A DNA stretch of 42,075 nt, from contig MZNV01002124.1 of NCBI GenBank assembly GCA_002081555.1, forward strand, positions 1-42,075, given 5' to 3'. Shown one piece after another: positions 24,950 to 40,104 of the stretch; position 1 is the stretch's first letter; each line of letters opens with the position of its first letter. The notes beneath the pieces were generated by a model. That model was not told where the DNA came from. It was given only the letters and a program-made list of their open reading frames with translations, and searched no databases. The translations under genes were made by a program, and so were the position numbers. The DNA comes from Protostelium mycophagum. Lineage: Eukaryota > Evosea > Variosea > Protosteliida > Protosteliaceae.

Positions 24950-27900
24950 ATGGCCGAAAACTCAACATTCTTACACGCTATGACCACCACGAAGGTGCAA
25001 GACACTGATTACATTAATCTGGAAAGGAATGGAAGGATTGGCAAATACAAGAACCCTTCCTTCGAAACCAAAGGGCTGTCAGAAGATGGACATGAAATCA
25101 GAAAAAGTCATGAGAGATCGCAGATGGCAGATGGAGATGATCCAAATCAACACCTTCGTTTTTTTCATCCAATTCACGAAGGTGGATCTCTCTTCATTAT
25201 ATAGGTAACCTGACTTCTGTCAGCTGATAAAAAGGAGGAGAGAGAAGATGCCACATTTTGTGGTTGGGCGAAGAAGACAGCACGGTCGCGTTATCGATCG
25301 ATCAAATCAGCACTTCAATCACTTTTCCAGAAAGATACATGGAAAGTCTGGTGGAGGTATCTGGTATCCAGATTTCCGTTCTGATGATTTCAGAACTGGA
25401 CACATCACCTACACGCTCAAATCCACTCTAGCTTTCTCCATCAGTGCAGCACTATTATTGATCCCCGTCACAGGAGACTACTTTGGTTCTGCTGGTTATT
25501 TATCCCTTTTCTCAGTTCTCTTCTTTGACATGACCCTCGCACCCGGTAACGTATTTTATCCTCTAATTCATTTTATTTTATCATATATAGAATTGGACAC
25601 TCACAAAGATCAAAGATGAAATGAGATCATGATGATGTGCAGGGGTGGTCATAGAGACATCCATATTTTTTTCCATCATCTTGGCCTTGTTCTGCACATT
25701 ATCAGGATTTGCACTATGGACTTCCTTTGACGAGCCTTGGGGTCTTGCTTTTTGGCAGTTCTTCATCATCTCCCTCATCTCTTGGATGAGAGTCTCTGTT
25801 CCTCCCAAATATGTCGCGTCAGTTTTTATAATTTTTTCGAATTTTAATTTTTTTTCGAATTTTAAAATTTTTTTTGGAAAAGTTTTGATTTCAAATAAAT
25901 TTAAATATTATTGATATAAAAAATTTCTTCACCGATTTTTTGATGAAATGTAAAAAAGATTATGTATTTCAAATATTGACATTATTCAGAACATGCATTC
26001 AAGCAGCTATTGCCGCCATCATTATAATAGAACTGGGATATCCGATGCCCACATTTTCTGTATATTATGTATACAAGATCTTTCTGAACACGATTATCGG
26101 ACAGTGGATATCCACGGCAGTTAACGTGTTCGTTTGCCCCATCAAAGTCGTCACTGTGCACAGAAACGAGGTATTTCTTCACAAAAAGCCTCATTTAGTT
26201 ACATAAATAGAATGTTTTTCATTTTTACAGTTGCGTTCTGCATTAAAGACAATGTCGCTGGTGATTCAATTGTCAGTAAAGACATTCTTGCACGGAACAG
26301 AGGAGGACACTTTAAAAATGTTGAAAGAACTGGATATTAAATGCAAGGCTCATATAAACAAGACAAACACTCTATTAGATGCTCTCAGGTTTGAATTTTC
26401 TTCGAATTTTCCACGAAGATCCACTGAAACTTCTCTGAAATTTCTAGATCAGAAGTGACATTCAGTCGATATTCACCGGAGGACAACCTGCGCATCGCCC
26501 AACTTCTCCTTCAGATGTTGTCCATCTCCCGCAGGATCATCTCTGCATGTCCACTCAAACCCGAGATGCGAAGTGATGAGCGCATCCACACCGCCATCAC
26601 CTCTCTGGAACCCTCATTGAAGGAGATGTCTGAAGAAGTTACCAAGTTGATCTCCAATTTCAAAGTGTGGAAGCGAAAAGGCGATCAGACTGCGCATTTC
26701 AGAGAGATCATAAAGAGTTATGAGAGTGAATTGGCCAAGGTAAGTTTTTTCCTCTGAGGAATTGATTTGAAGATGTCTTTTAAAGTTCTTCATCAATGTT
26801 GAAAGGATGTCAAACACTCGAGAGCGTATTCGGCTCTGCCGCAGCACTGCGATTACAGTGCATTTTTGTCTGAATGATGTTTGTATGTGAGATATAATAA
26901 TTGTATTTAGGTGTTAGGACAGTCAGTGAACAAAGAGCTATTACAGGAGGGAGATTGGCAGGACGCATTCATCGTGTATTTCTTCATCTCAGCGTTTAAA
27001 GAGTTCTACACTCTGCTCCTCGATGTAGACGTGAGTTCATAATTTTTTAAAATGAACTTTAAAAAATAATAAATTCTGTTGATTTCTCTGAATTTTTCAG
27101 GAAAAAGTGGCAATGTCACGATGTTCCAAGGTCCAATTATTCGTGCCGTTGATATGGAGAGAGAACTTAAAGAGGCTGAAGAATTATTTCATACGATTGA
27201 AATCATTCGATTTGGACAGGCACATACACAGAAGTGATCCTTGGAACAAGAGGTTCACAGATGTATGTATCTCCAGATCTATCATTTGTTTAATTTTTTA
27301 ACATGATTGAAAGTATTTTATGCTTGTATAGATGTCCAAAGGAAATCTTTTGAAACTCACAATTAATAGAAACCACTCTGATTTTTACAGCGTTGTAGAT
27401 ACATCATCCAACCGTTAGTATCTCCCTTTTATTCGGACTCTTTCATATTTGGAATTAAAGTGGCCATAGCCGTATTCATCTGCTCTCTTCCATTGTGGAT
27501 CACTAACTGGACCGGCTGGTTTCTTAATTACCGTGGACAGTGGGCGGTAATTTCCGTGGCCGTAGTTTTCACACCCAATTTTGGTGGCAGCATCGCCAAC
27601 GGGGCGTGGAGAGCTATCGGCACAGTTCTTGGAGCCACTTGGGCCCTCTTAGCATATGTCATATTCGGTGCGAACACGACTGTGTACGGCATCGCTATCA
27701 TGACTGTCATCATATCCATCGCGGGATTTCATGTGAAGGTGAGCTCTGAAGAGTGTATAGATGTATTTACAACGTTGTAGACAGACGCGAGGCCGTGGTC
27801 AAAAGTGGCAGTGATTGGACTGCTCACTTATGCGGCAGTAATATATCCCAAATATGCACAGAGAAATAACCCCGAATTTTACTCTCTCTACAAATTATTC

Positions 27901-28951
27901 TGGGTCAGAATTGTTGGCATCAATATTGGTAAATCAAATCTATCCCTCGTGCTACAGAATCACATTACATTGTAATCGAAGGCATAATTTTTTTTGAATA
28001 TTCTCAGGAATAATTTTGGCTGTGCTCGTGGACCGAATATTGTGGCCTGTATTAGCAAGAACCAGATTAACAAATGCGTTGTCAAGGACACTTCATGAAT
28101 GCTCCAGGTCTTACGGACATTGCATCTCATCCCTCACAAAGGCCAGGAGTGACGTGAGTGAGACATTGACACCTGTCAAAACTGACAACCAACAGATCTC
28201 AAACGAGAACCTGATTGCTGTGGAGGGAGGGATCAGGAGTACTTTATTAGCCTGCGAGGCGCTCTTATATTCTGCGAAGATAGAGCCCACAATACACGCA
28301 AGACTAAGCGTTCAAAAGATAAGATCTATGATAGAATGCGTCACAAGGATATTGAACAACCTCGTTACGATGAGGATATGCGCCACACGACAAGCGTTGA
28401 ACCAGGAGATGAAAGACAAGGTAATAATTGTGTGAGTTTGTTTTTATTGCTGACGAGGATAGTTAAAGGGACCATTGAAACGATACAGACAAAAACTTAC
28501 GGCAATAACACTGATCTATTTTTGGATCACCGCAGAGGTAGAATTAATCTTACATTACCTTTACCTTTCTTTTCGGTTAACTATTATCACAAGAACATAG
28601 TTTTGACGTGTGCAGGTAATCGGAAGCCGTGGGGTAATGCCTCAAGCGCTTCCAAGTATAAAGAAGGTCCGTGATAGGATGTTCCAACGCATTCGAGAGT
28701 CAGAACTTGTAAAGTCAGGCCTTTCAGAAGAGCTCAGCACACAATTTGTCTCGTATTGTGCATTTCTTCAAGGTATACATGATTTGATTTGTTCTCGTCC
28801 AAGTTATTGAGTTATCACAGCAAATGCGCAGATACATTCAGAGTTGGAGGCATTGGTGAATATAATTGTGACATTATATGGTGAGGAGAGGGTTGTTGAG
28901 GACTTGTTTGATTTGGACCTTTCAAGACTCGCAGGAGATCCAGTTATGTAA
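24950..28951 (+). CDS. FUSC/Bre4-like multi-pass membrane transporter
   Basis: The protein starts MAENSTFLHAMTTTKVQD. After a cytosolic leader come two blocks of hydrophobic helices separated by a long soluble segment. Block one includes LKSTLAFSISAALLLIPVTG near 25430-25470, ALFCTLSGFALWTSFDEPWG near 25690 and CIQAAIAAIIIIELGYP near 26000. Block two is FGIKVAIAVFICSLPLWITN near 27450, GQWAVISVAVVFTPNFGGS near 27538 and WRAIGTVLGATWALLAYVI near 27610, followed by more helices up to VDRILWPVLARTRL near 28030. The duplicated FUSC arrangement with a GSxxxGxxRxxGTxxG-like element matches fungal Bre4 and DUF2421/2422 proteins and distantly ALMT/aromatic acid exporters. The substrate is unknown. 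At least 12 introns are present; one has a long T-rich tract near 25815-25890. The stop is at 28949-28951. Confidence 0.85.
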
Positions 28952-29152
28952 ATAAAATTTTGTTGAGGCAAAGAAAAACCGAGAAAGTTGATGTCATTTG
29001 TTCACATTCAGCATAAATGAGCGATTCAACACATCCCATCAAGCCACACCGAAACATCTTCGTAATTTGATCTTTGTCATTTCTTCTTCTCAAGACTTCC
29101 ACATCTCCCCTCTTTGAATTGCATTCACAGAATCAACTTCACAGAGGAATGA

Positions 29153-30775
29153 ATGTCGGGTGACCCGACAATTTCTTCAAATTGGAAGGTTCAAATTTCA
29201 AACATGAGCAATCAACTCGACAGAGACTTCACCATTGCCTTTCGTGTGAGACCGCCAGCTTCGACGAAGGATTCTGTGTGCCTAACAACGGCTGGTGAAA
29301 ATGTTGCCGTCATACATGAACCAAAGAAGAATGTCCTCGAACAAGAATCCTTCATTAAGCATGAGTATAAAGCACACCGAGTTTATGGAATAGAGGCATC
29401 TACCAGAGACGTAAGCGTGAACCAATGTGATCTTCATTTTCAATCTCTTTAGGTGTATGATGATCTCATCACCAAATTGATCCCTTTTGCTCTAGATGGA
29501 GGCTATGCGACCGTGATGGCTTTTGGACAGACAGGGTCGGGAAAGACATTCACAATGACTGGTTGCACCCTGTCACTTATCGAGGAATTGTGGCAGAAGA
29601 ACACAGTCGACGAGGCGGTGCGATGCAAGGTGAAGGTGTCAGCTATTGAATTATACGGGCCGGACATTCACGACCTGCTGGATGTCGAAAACAACAAGGT
29701 AGTTGTGAGAGAGGACATGCAAGGCCGCAGCATCTTCGTGAACGCCCGAATTGTAGAGGCCTTGTCCTCAGAACACCTGAAGACCACACTAGAGAATGTG
29801 AGACATCTCTTCGTGTTTTGTATTTAAAAAGTTTATAATAAAGCTGTCAATCATGATATTTATCTGTACAGGCATGGTCATCCAGACGCACAAGTTCCAC
29901 CGAAAAGAACGAGAGATCCAGCAGATCCCACGCCATCATTCGAATCACCTTGTCTCCGATCGATGATTTGAACGCTACACCAGGTGTGATCCAACTGATC
30001 GATCTTGCTGGTAGTGAGAGAGCGTACAGTGACGCCAAGTAAGTCTTCATCACCCTCTTATGCAAAGAAATTGATGATGCATTGTGTTGTACACTTACGG
30101 ATATTTACTTTGTACAGGAACCATACTCCGAAGCAGAAGGCTGAATCAATTGCTATCAACAAGAGCCTAATGACTCTGAAGGACTGCATTCGCAGCCGTG
30201 CCCTCTCACAATCTATGTTGGAGGGAAGTAACAAACCACCTCACGTACCGTATAGAACGGCCAAACTCACTCTGTCCTTGCGAGAGGCCTTCGATATTAC
30301 GGTCCGGCAACCAGCCCACACAGTCCTCATCGCCACCGTTTCCAGTACGGTTCCGGATGTGTCCGCCAGTATTAACACACTACGCTATGCCTCACAGCTA
30401 TTCGTAGCCCCTCCACGGAAATCCGCCGTCCCGACACCTGTCGACGCACGTAATGTCACTCACTGGGACCATGATCGAGTGATCGAATGGCTGAAGAAAG
30501 TGGGCGTGCCCAAACCTGAAGTGGTGGCGCCGTACGAGAACGGCATCAACCTGTCCAGAGTCCCCGAGTTTGACTTCATCGGAAGGCTGATGAGCTCGGG
30601 AGTGGAGAAGAGGGAGAGGGCCAAGAAGATTTATTTAGGATATTGGAAACTAGTTGTAGAGGGAAGGACCAGGGCGAGGACAGAGGAGGCAAAGCAATGG
30701 AGTGACATGTACAAACAGAGAGTGAAAGAGGCAGACGCTCTCGCCGTAGAGGAGCTGAATGATGGAAGGAGATGA
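29153..30775 (+). CDS. Kinesin motor (kinesin-13-like) with C-terminal SAM-like domain
   Basis: The motor starts near DRDFTIAFRVRPP. The P-loop GQTGSGKT is at about 29527-29550, switch I NERSSRSHA at about 29908-29935 and switch II DLAGSE at about 30002-30020. INKSLMTLKDCIRSRA and the YRTAKLTLSLREAF segment are closest to kinesin-13 microtubule depolymerases by eye. After the motor (ending about SINTLRYASQLF) comes WDHDRVIEWLKKVGVPKPEV...GRLMSSGVEKRERAKKI near 30465-30635, which looks like a SAM domain. There is no long coiled-coil stalk, and the whole protein is only about 490 residues. SAM is known in kinesin-13 relatives such as KIF24, where it is N-terminal. The alternative start is ATG at 29204. 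Introns lie at about 29411-29452, 29798-29871 and 30040-30118. Confidence 0.9.
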
Positions 30776-30892
30776 ATAAAAGAATCTTCTAGTTTGGTTG
30801 TCAGGCCCATTTTAATTCTCCGCGGATATTTCCTGGTGTTTTCCCTTTTACAAAAACACACCAACGTTCCGAGAGGGGAACACCATCGTAAC

Positions 30893-32835
30893 ATGCTTGG
30901 CATCATTGAGGTAATCACGTCCTCCTGAGATGACATTGATAGAAACAGTTGTTGAAAAAAGGTGATCTTTCGTCGATCGGCGCGATCTTAGATCACATCC
31001 CCAGAGAAAACTGGGATGTCTTGGCAGATCACATCACGGGCTTGTTTGAAGAGATTGGTAGTTGGCCACTCTCGAACTGGGCTCTTTCAGTCGGTAAATC
31101 ATCTGTCTCTTCCACATTTTTGACATACACCGCGCAGATGATACCTCTTTCTCAGCTCATTTCGCCGCACTCTGCATCCATCAACAACTCTTCGGTGTAC
31201 TTGGTGCGAGATATTTCAGGCTCTCCATTGGACCAGCTTATAAGTGCGCTCAGGAACTCTATGCAAACTTAGGGGTGACGACCTGCATTTTTTCAACATC
31301 CCTCACAATGAGTAGGAGGATGTTCAGAAGAGACAAGCGGCAATATGTGAGGTCATCAAGGTTTTGTTCCAATCATACAATGAACATCTCCCAGATGCCC
31401 CAGTGTAAGTTGACCTGACAGGGAATAACAACATGAACATTTTTGCAGACAGATCAGAAGAATTCAAGTGTTCAAGTACGAGACTGAAGAACGGGGCACG
31501 GAAATGATCTGTCCCGCTCTTAGCCGTCATTTGAAAGATGAACTGCTTCCATTATTGTCCAAACCTGAACTGATAGGACTGGAGGAGCTCTACGGTGAGT
31601 ACACATGCTCTCGGCTGTTACTGCAATTCTTTTACTGCGAAAAACAATTGAGGTGACGTCATCACAGTTGATCGACCAGACAATCTTCAACTATTTTTAG
31701 ACGAAGTAAGAGGGGTCGCCGAACACATCACCGACACCAAAACAAATCCTCAAGTAGAGCCGTATGGATCGACCCTCTCACAACTCGCCAATCTCCTCGC
31801 ACAAAACGAGGCTGAATTTTTTGATAGAGAAAGTGTGGAACTCCAGAGGAAGATCTGGGAGAGCTCGGTGAGTTTTCATTGATGATGTTCCATGATTTCA
31901 TTTGATCATGACACATGCCAGTATGTACCAAATCACAAAAAAGTCATAGAACATGAGATGGCTCTCCGGGAGATGATCGAGGAATCATATAGTGACGTGT
32001 CCGGCGCTTTCCCTTCTGTATGCATTTCGTAGATGTAACTATCATATATTGATTAGAAGTAGAGTCTTCTAGGACCCCCAGATCTTCTCGCGAAACTGAA
32101 TGACAAAAAGTGGAAGCTGATGAAACAAAAGACTAATGGAATGTCGATCTACAGCGCCAGCTTTGAGGTTATACATCTGCACTGTCTTCATCTTTATCTC
32201 GTCTGAAAGAGTCAGGGTATTTGTGCAAAGGTGGAGGCCGAAGTGGATGCTGATTTCGAAACGATGACAATAAAACTGTGGGAAGAGATATACAAAACCA
32301 AAGCCATAAGTGTAAGTCCCCTCATCTGTTTCGTTTTTCACCCTCATTACCGCGAACATGACCGTTCCTTACCGTGTGTCCATGTACATCCTAAAATACA
32401 CAGAATGTGAACATTCAAGACCGAGGGAAATTCACCAAAGTGATTGATTTTTGCTCGGTAATGCCCTTTCCCTTTGCACCACGTTTTGATGTTGTGAGGA
32501 CATCTCTCTATATGGAAGAAAAAGAAACTTACTTCACCACGTATTCGCTGGACAGACTGAAGCCACCAACGGGACACCAGAGGGCTCATACATACCGTGA
32601 GTGTCTCGGTTATTCACGTGAATGACGCCTTAAGTGAGCGGAGTACATATCACACGGTTAGAAGGCTCGCGGCTTCGGGTAGTGGTCATGCACCACAACA
32701 ACCCTCATGGAAAGTTTCCACAATGGGTAAGGCCAACTAAAAGTGTCAAACTGACATGGTGTACAGCTCATGACAAAACTGACGGGTGTGATGGCCAAAG
32801 AGATAGTCAAGATGGTGTCATTCTGCGCAGAATAA
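30893..32835 (+). CDS. START-domain protein with helical N-terminal region
   Basis: The start MLGIIE splices to LLKKGDLSSIGAILDHIPRE. The first two thirds are mostly helical with no domain that I recognise, for example VQKRQAAICEVIKVLFQSYN and YGSTLSQLANLLAQNEAEFF. From about 32080 the reading PPDLLAKLNDKKWKLMKQK begins a START-type lipid-binding domain. It continues with MSIYSASFE, VEAEVDADFETMTIKLWEEI, VIDFCSVMPFPFAPRFDVV, RLRVVVMHHNNPHGKFPQW and ends with a C-terminal helix ending MAKEIVKMVSFCAE. The order is that of START domains (conserved W, then the GxxPxW-like turn before the last helix). It probably binds a lipid or sterol. The stop is at 32833-32835. The single-gene model joining the two parts is likely but rests on splice inference. 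Confidence 0.7.
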
Positions 32836-32971
32836 AGTCGAGATTTATTTGCTTCCAAATTAAATTGGAGTTGTAAATCCTCGGGCACCGGATAAAATAA
32901 TTCGCCGAACGGGTAAACTTCTTCTCCTCATCTCTGGGAGAACGACAATTACCAAGCAACATAAAGACAAC

Positions 32972-34474
32972 ATGCCATTCGTGAAGGTCATTTTATAAAA
33001 CCATCTCTCCGATGTTGATGACGATTAGGTCGGAGAAGCCAGAGGAGCACCCTGCAACATTTTTTATCAGACACATGGGAAAGGGCCCAACAAAGTTCTC
33101 TTTGTGATGGGTTTTCTCGTGTCGCACCGTGGCTGGAGACCACAGGTATGCTACCTGCTATAATACGTGTCCCATCTGATCAAATAGGTGAATGCCTTCA
33201 GAAAGGTACAACCTGAGGAGTTTTATCCACAAAATGAGACGGATGATATGTTCATCGACGATTATGAGATCTGTGTGTTTGATAATCGAGGTGTCGCTCA
33301 ATCTGAGACCCCTTCTGGAAGGTAAAGATCGGAAATCCTCTGCTTGTATTTCGTGTGCTGTTAAAGCAAAACAGCAACATCCAAAAATCATATTGAATCA
33401 ATTCAGATACACAACCTCTATGATGGCACAAGACGCACTGGAACTGATGCAACACTTGGGCTGGAAGACCGTTCACGTAGTTGGTATCTCTATGGGTAAG
33501 AAAACAACTGTCCTTTTCATGTAAAACCCAACAAATGGCATTGCTTGAAGCATTCTGGAACCACATTGACAACCTCTAATATAGCATTATCACTAACATA
33601 ATGTAGGTGGTATGATATCACAAGAGCTGGCATACGCCATGACAGAGCCCGTCTATGCCGCGTCCCAACCCAAATTACTCTCTTTAACTTTATCTTGCAC
33701 CCACCCCGGAGGCAGATATTCTTTCGCGCCGGTGAGTCTTTTTCAAATTTCGAATATGGTGAATTGATTTTCAAAAGTTGGCGGGACTTTCTGGGATTAT
33801 CACATCTCTTTTTGAGAAGGACCCCGAAACGAGGGCGAAAAACGCACTGCCCATGCTTTATTCTGATGTAAGTATTTTATTTTTATTTTTAATTTTTTTC
33901 GAAGATTTACGGGATTATTTTTGTAAAAATTCATTTTTGGTGATTTTTTATGTTTTTGGTGATTTACAGATAAAACACTAAAAATGACACTTCCCAGAAA
34001 CACTTGGCGATCCCGGAGAATTTTGAGAGGTACTGGAAGGCATCTGTGGAGAGAAGCAAACTCGACGGCCCCCCCAGGTGACATCTTGATACCTGTCAAA
34101 CGTGTCTGATGACGTGTACAGACTTGGATGTTTTTACGGACAGTCTGCTGCTGTACAGACACACTACATGACCACCGCTAAACTGAACACCATCAAAGAT
34201 TCAGGTAATTTTCTCCTGAATTTCCATGAAATTTCCATGAAGATTCTTAGAAAGTTCAGGTGTACCTGTACTCGTCATTACGGGTGATGAAGACAAGTTA
34301 GTCCGCGCAGAAAACTCCCGGGTTCTAAATGACGCATTGAGCCCAGTCGAGTACATCGTGTTCCACGGATCAGGCCACGGCATCAATCACGAGAACAGGG
34401 ATGATTTCAACGCTGCCATGTTCAGAAACATCCAGAGGGGGATCTTGAGAGAGCAAGGACATCAAGGAAAATAA
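32972..34474 (+). CDS. Alpha/beta-hydrolase fold protein
   Basis: MPFVK splices to VGEARGAPCNIFYQTHGKGP. The oxyanion region is KVLFVMGFLVSHRGW, followed by DNRGVAQSETPSGR near 33280-33320. The nucleophile elbow GISMGG is split by an intron at about 33495-33606. The acid GDEDKLVRAENS lies near 34285-34315 and the catalytic His is in HGSGHGINHENR near 34365-34395. The triad Ser-Asp-His is complete. It resembles haloalkane dehalogenase/epoxide-hydrolase/esterase-type soluble hydrolases; the substrate cannot be told. No signal peptide is seen, so it is probably cytosolic. The stop is at 34472-34474, followed by a short gap to the next gene. Confidence 0.88.
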
Positions 34475-34600
34475 AGACGCAGTTGATTGGGTCATGGTGG
34501 GGCTTTTACGGTTGTTAGCGAGAGTCACGTTTTTCCACTAGGGAAATTTAAAATCAGGCTTCACGTGAGGTCAGATCATCATCATAAACACACCAGAAAA

Positions 34601-37501
34601 ATGGTAGACCTATCGGTGTTTGTCAGTGAGGATACAATCGTCGTATCAGAGAATTCAGAATATTTGAAGGATGATTTGATCATTCAGAGATCAAAACCTT
34701 TCGAGGGTGACATCACATCAATTGATCTCTATAATTGTTAAATCTTCATAGTGAAATCTGGAAGACTCTCACTACCTCCAAAGACACTCTATAACGGTCA
34801 CGTGAGATCGGCCCCTCCAATCTTTTCTGATCTCTGCAGGTGAAAGGAGTCGCAGGATTTATTGAGCTGTTGAGAGGTCCGTACTTGGTTTTGATCACAA
34901 AGATCACTCAGATCAGCGAGATAGAGTTCCCTGTAGGATCCCGTCACCAGGTGAGGTCTTTTTGACACATATTTTCTGTGCTGATGAAGAAAACAGATTT
35001 ATCTCGTGAATGACGTGGACCTCTTACCTTTGGACAACTCTAATCAGGTTGGACGATCTCTTTCATTATTGTTTCTATAAATACACAGGCACTTAATTGT
35101 CCTACTCTACCGATTTGACCGTCACAGGCTTTAAGCGTAGAGGAGAAGGCAGATGAGGAACAGTACAAAGGCATGCTGATACATTTATTGGACAGTGAGA
35201 CCTTCTACTTCTCCTACACCTACGACATCTCCTCTAGTCTCCAGCGCAATCTCACCAAGACTCAACCCCAAAAAGGTGAGTCACGTGACCTGAATTCCAC
35301 TCAACTTGGCAGATGAACCGAGCTGGAGGCATGGTGATTTACGTTTTGTTTGGAATTCTGCTGCTCAAGAGAAGATTTTGGCAAATTTCAGCAGGCCGTG
35401 GCTTGTAGGGCTTGTCCAAGGATTTTTCAAAATAGAAGAAGGTTGTCAATTCAAACCTGCGGATAAGCAGGAGCTGGTAGGTTCAGGGTTCGATCCATTC
35501 CGGCACTTTCTTTTGTACCCTAGCTTATAGATCTCGTTTTGTTTGTCGGTCCAAACAATTTTCCCGCCAAAAGACAGAATTTAAATGTCATGCAGGTGAA
35601 GGCGGGAAATAATTCCCAGGGAAGTTTCACATTTGGAATATTATCGAGAAGGGATAAGAATAGAGTTGGGACACGCTATAACTCCAGGTATTCATTTTAA
35701 ACTGCTCACTGCACCTATTCTATTTATAGACCTTGGTTGTACTTTTGTGTTGAATTTTTTGGACTTCAAACAAATCGATAAAACTGATGAAAAGAGAGGG
35801 TCTGACGAGAATGGAAATGTGTCCAATTATGTGGAGAGTGAACAATTTCTCCAAGCAAAATCACTCAATGGAAGGACCATCACCAAATCTTTTGTACAGA
35901 TCAGGTGACTCTCGAAATTTCCAGCGAAATTTCGCAAATTTCGCAAGATTCTGAGAAATGTTTAGGGGAAGTATTCCTCTTGTTTGGACACAAGATGTAG
36001 ATCTACGCTATAATCCAGATATTGTCATAGATTCTAAGAACGTAGAATCTGCAAGACTGCACTTCAAGCAGCAGATTGATCTATACAAGAGACAGGTGAC
36101 TTCATTGTGTCAGAAGCATATGTTTCTGTGGCTGTATTGTACTTCCTTCACAATTTCCTCTTGTTTAATAACCATAATGTTTATGTATTTATTCGGGAAA
36201 GGTTTGAGTATCTGACAGTTGACAGGTTATTGTAGATCTGGTAAGAGGAAAGGGTGATGAAGCTGAGCTCAACGCAAAATACGAAACGAGCGTAAAAGAT
36301 GCAGAGGAATTCTTCAAGAAGAAACAAGGTGAAGATCTATATTTTTGGGATAATATCTCATCTCCTTACACCTTAAAATAATTCCAAATGATGTATATAT
36401 ACTCTTCCCTCTTGTCTATATTCCTTATAGATGTACAGGAGAGTCCCCCCTCCGTTACGTAGGATTTGATGTCTATAAATACTGCGGAACTAGCAACTAC
36501 AGCCAACTGCAGATATTACTGGACAGGGTCGATTCTGAATTTGAGAAGCTCAAGTGCACAACTGTAAAAGAAGGAGAAGAGGTAATTCGCTTCATCGTCA
36601 TGTTATTGTGCAAAGACTGCAATTCGAAATTATTTTCAAGAAAAATCGCTTCAAGATTTTTCACATTTTCTTGATCATTTTCTGAAAAAGAAACAGCCCG
36701 AATACCAGCAGGGAGTATTCCGAACCAACTGTAAGGATTGCTTAGACAGGACGAATATGATACAAACCATATTCGCTAAAGTGAGCTTGTTGAGGCAGCT
36801 GAGAGAGTTGGGCATAATCGATTTCGAGGAACCAAATCAAGCCACACAGATGGCCGCAGATAAATCTCACTTCTTCGCTACTTTTAGAAATGTAAGGGAA
36901 AAGGCGTAATTATCGAGGTTTACATCGTTGTAGATGTGGGGAGATAATGGAGATGCCATCTCCGTACAATACGCGGGAACTCCGGCATTGAAGAGAGACA
37001 TCACCAGGATTGGAAAGAGGACACTTCAAGGCCATTTAGACGACGGGATCAGCTCCTGTAAGTCTCATTCGAATGAAACCGTTCCACCTCTCTGATCCTT
37101 CTCATATGAATGAAATCTTGAAATTCAAAGATTAAAACAATTGAAAGAATGTAGTGTCCCGATACGTATACAACAACGTTGTAGACGGGTATAAACAGGA
37201 TTCCATGCACCTCCTCAACGGCTCATTCCGTCCGCAAAGAGGCCAACCATCACCCTTTTCCGTCAACACCGACTTTGGATTTCCAAAGAATGCAATCGGA
37301 GGTCTCCTCATCTTCTTCATGAGCTTGATCCTCTCGGTCTTTAGCGCTCTTGGCCCCAAGTCTTTGAAACACAGAGGATACCTCGCTGCGATCACATTTT
37401 GGCTGATCATCGTGGTGATCTTGGTGAGACTTCTCAGGATAAGCGGGACAGCAGTTGTAAACACCCCCAAACTCGTTAAGAAGGCCATCAAGCAGAAATA
37501 A
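34601..37501 (+). CDS. Sac1-like phosphoinositide phosphatase
   Basis: This enzyme would dephosphorylate PI4P (and related lipids) at the ER/Golgi. The SAC N-terminal fold reads [19 protein letters not shown] near 34850-34905 and [16 protein letters not shown] near 35645-35690. Then come NYVESEQF near 35825-35848 and [10 protein letters not shown] near 35970-35995. The catalytic P-loop is [12 protein letters not shown] (Cx5R) near 36723-36758. [20 protein letters not shown] spans an intron that ends ATCGTTGTAG at 36931. After the phosphatase, two hydrophobic helices around [19 protein letters not shown] and [18 protein letters not shown] give the usual Sac1 C-terminal membrane anchor. It ends KKAIKQK, without a strict KKXX signal. 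The stop is at 37499-37501. Confidence 0.93.
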
Positions 37502-37713
37502 ACCTGGAAATTCTCATAAGTCTTTGTGGTAAAATTATGATCACGTGATTTATGATGGTGAGGCAGTCCCTCATTTTTAAAACTTTGATAGAATTTTATA
37601 AAATTTATTTGGGGAAGTTTTATTCAGCTGGACAAAATCACTTAAAATAGTATAAAGATCAATAATAAGGCAGGTACAATCACCACCCCTGAATGGATCA
37701 GTCATATGTAGTG

Positions 37714-39936
<2,223 letters not shown>

Positions 39937-40104
39937 GATGTCGGAAAAGAAATATCATGTCAGGTGTCATAAAATATCTGCTCTTTTTCTGAAACCGAAT
40001 TGTCTCTTCGCGAAATGACAGAAAATCAACAGAAAACACTTTCGCGGCCACGAGTTTAAGAACATCTCATTGCAGATATTCCGCAACAAACTTTTTCCAG
40101 CTCG

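Noticed and set aside
35487-35496. GGTTCGATCC, a tRNA B-box-like word in the Sac1-like gene
   Set aside because: No matching A box, acceptor stem or anticodon arm surrounds it. It lies in a normal short intron.
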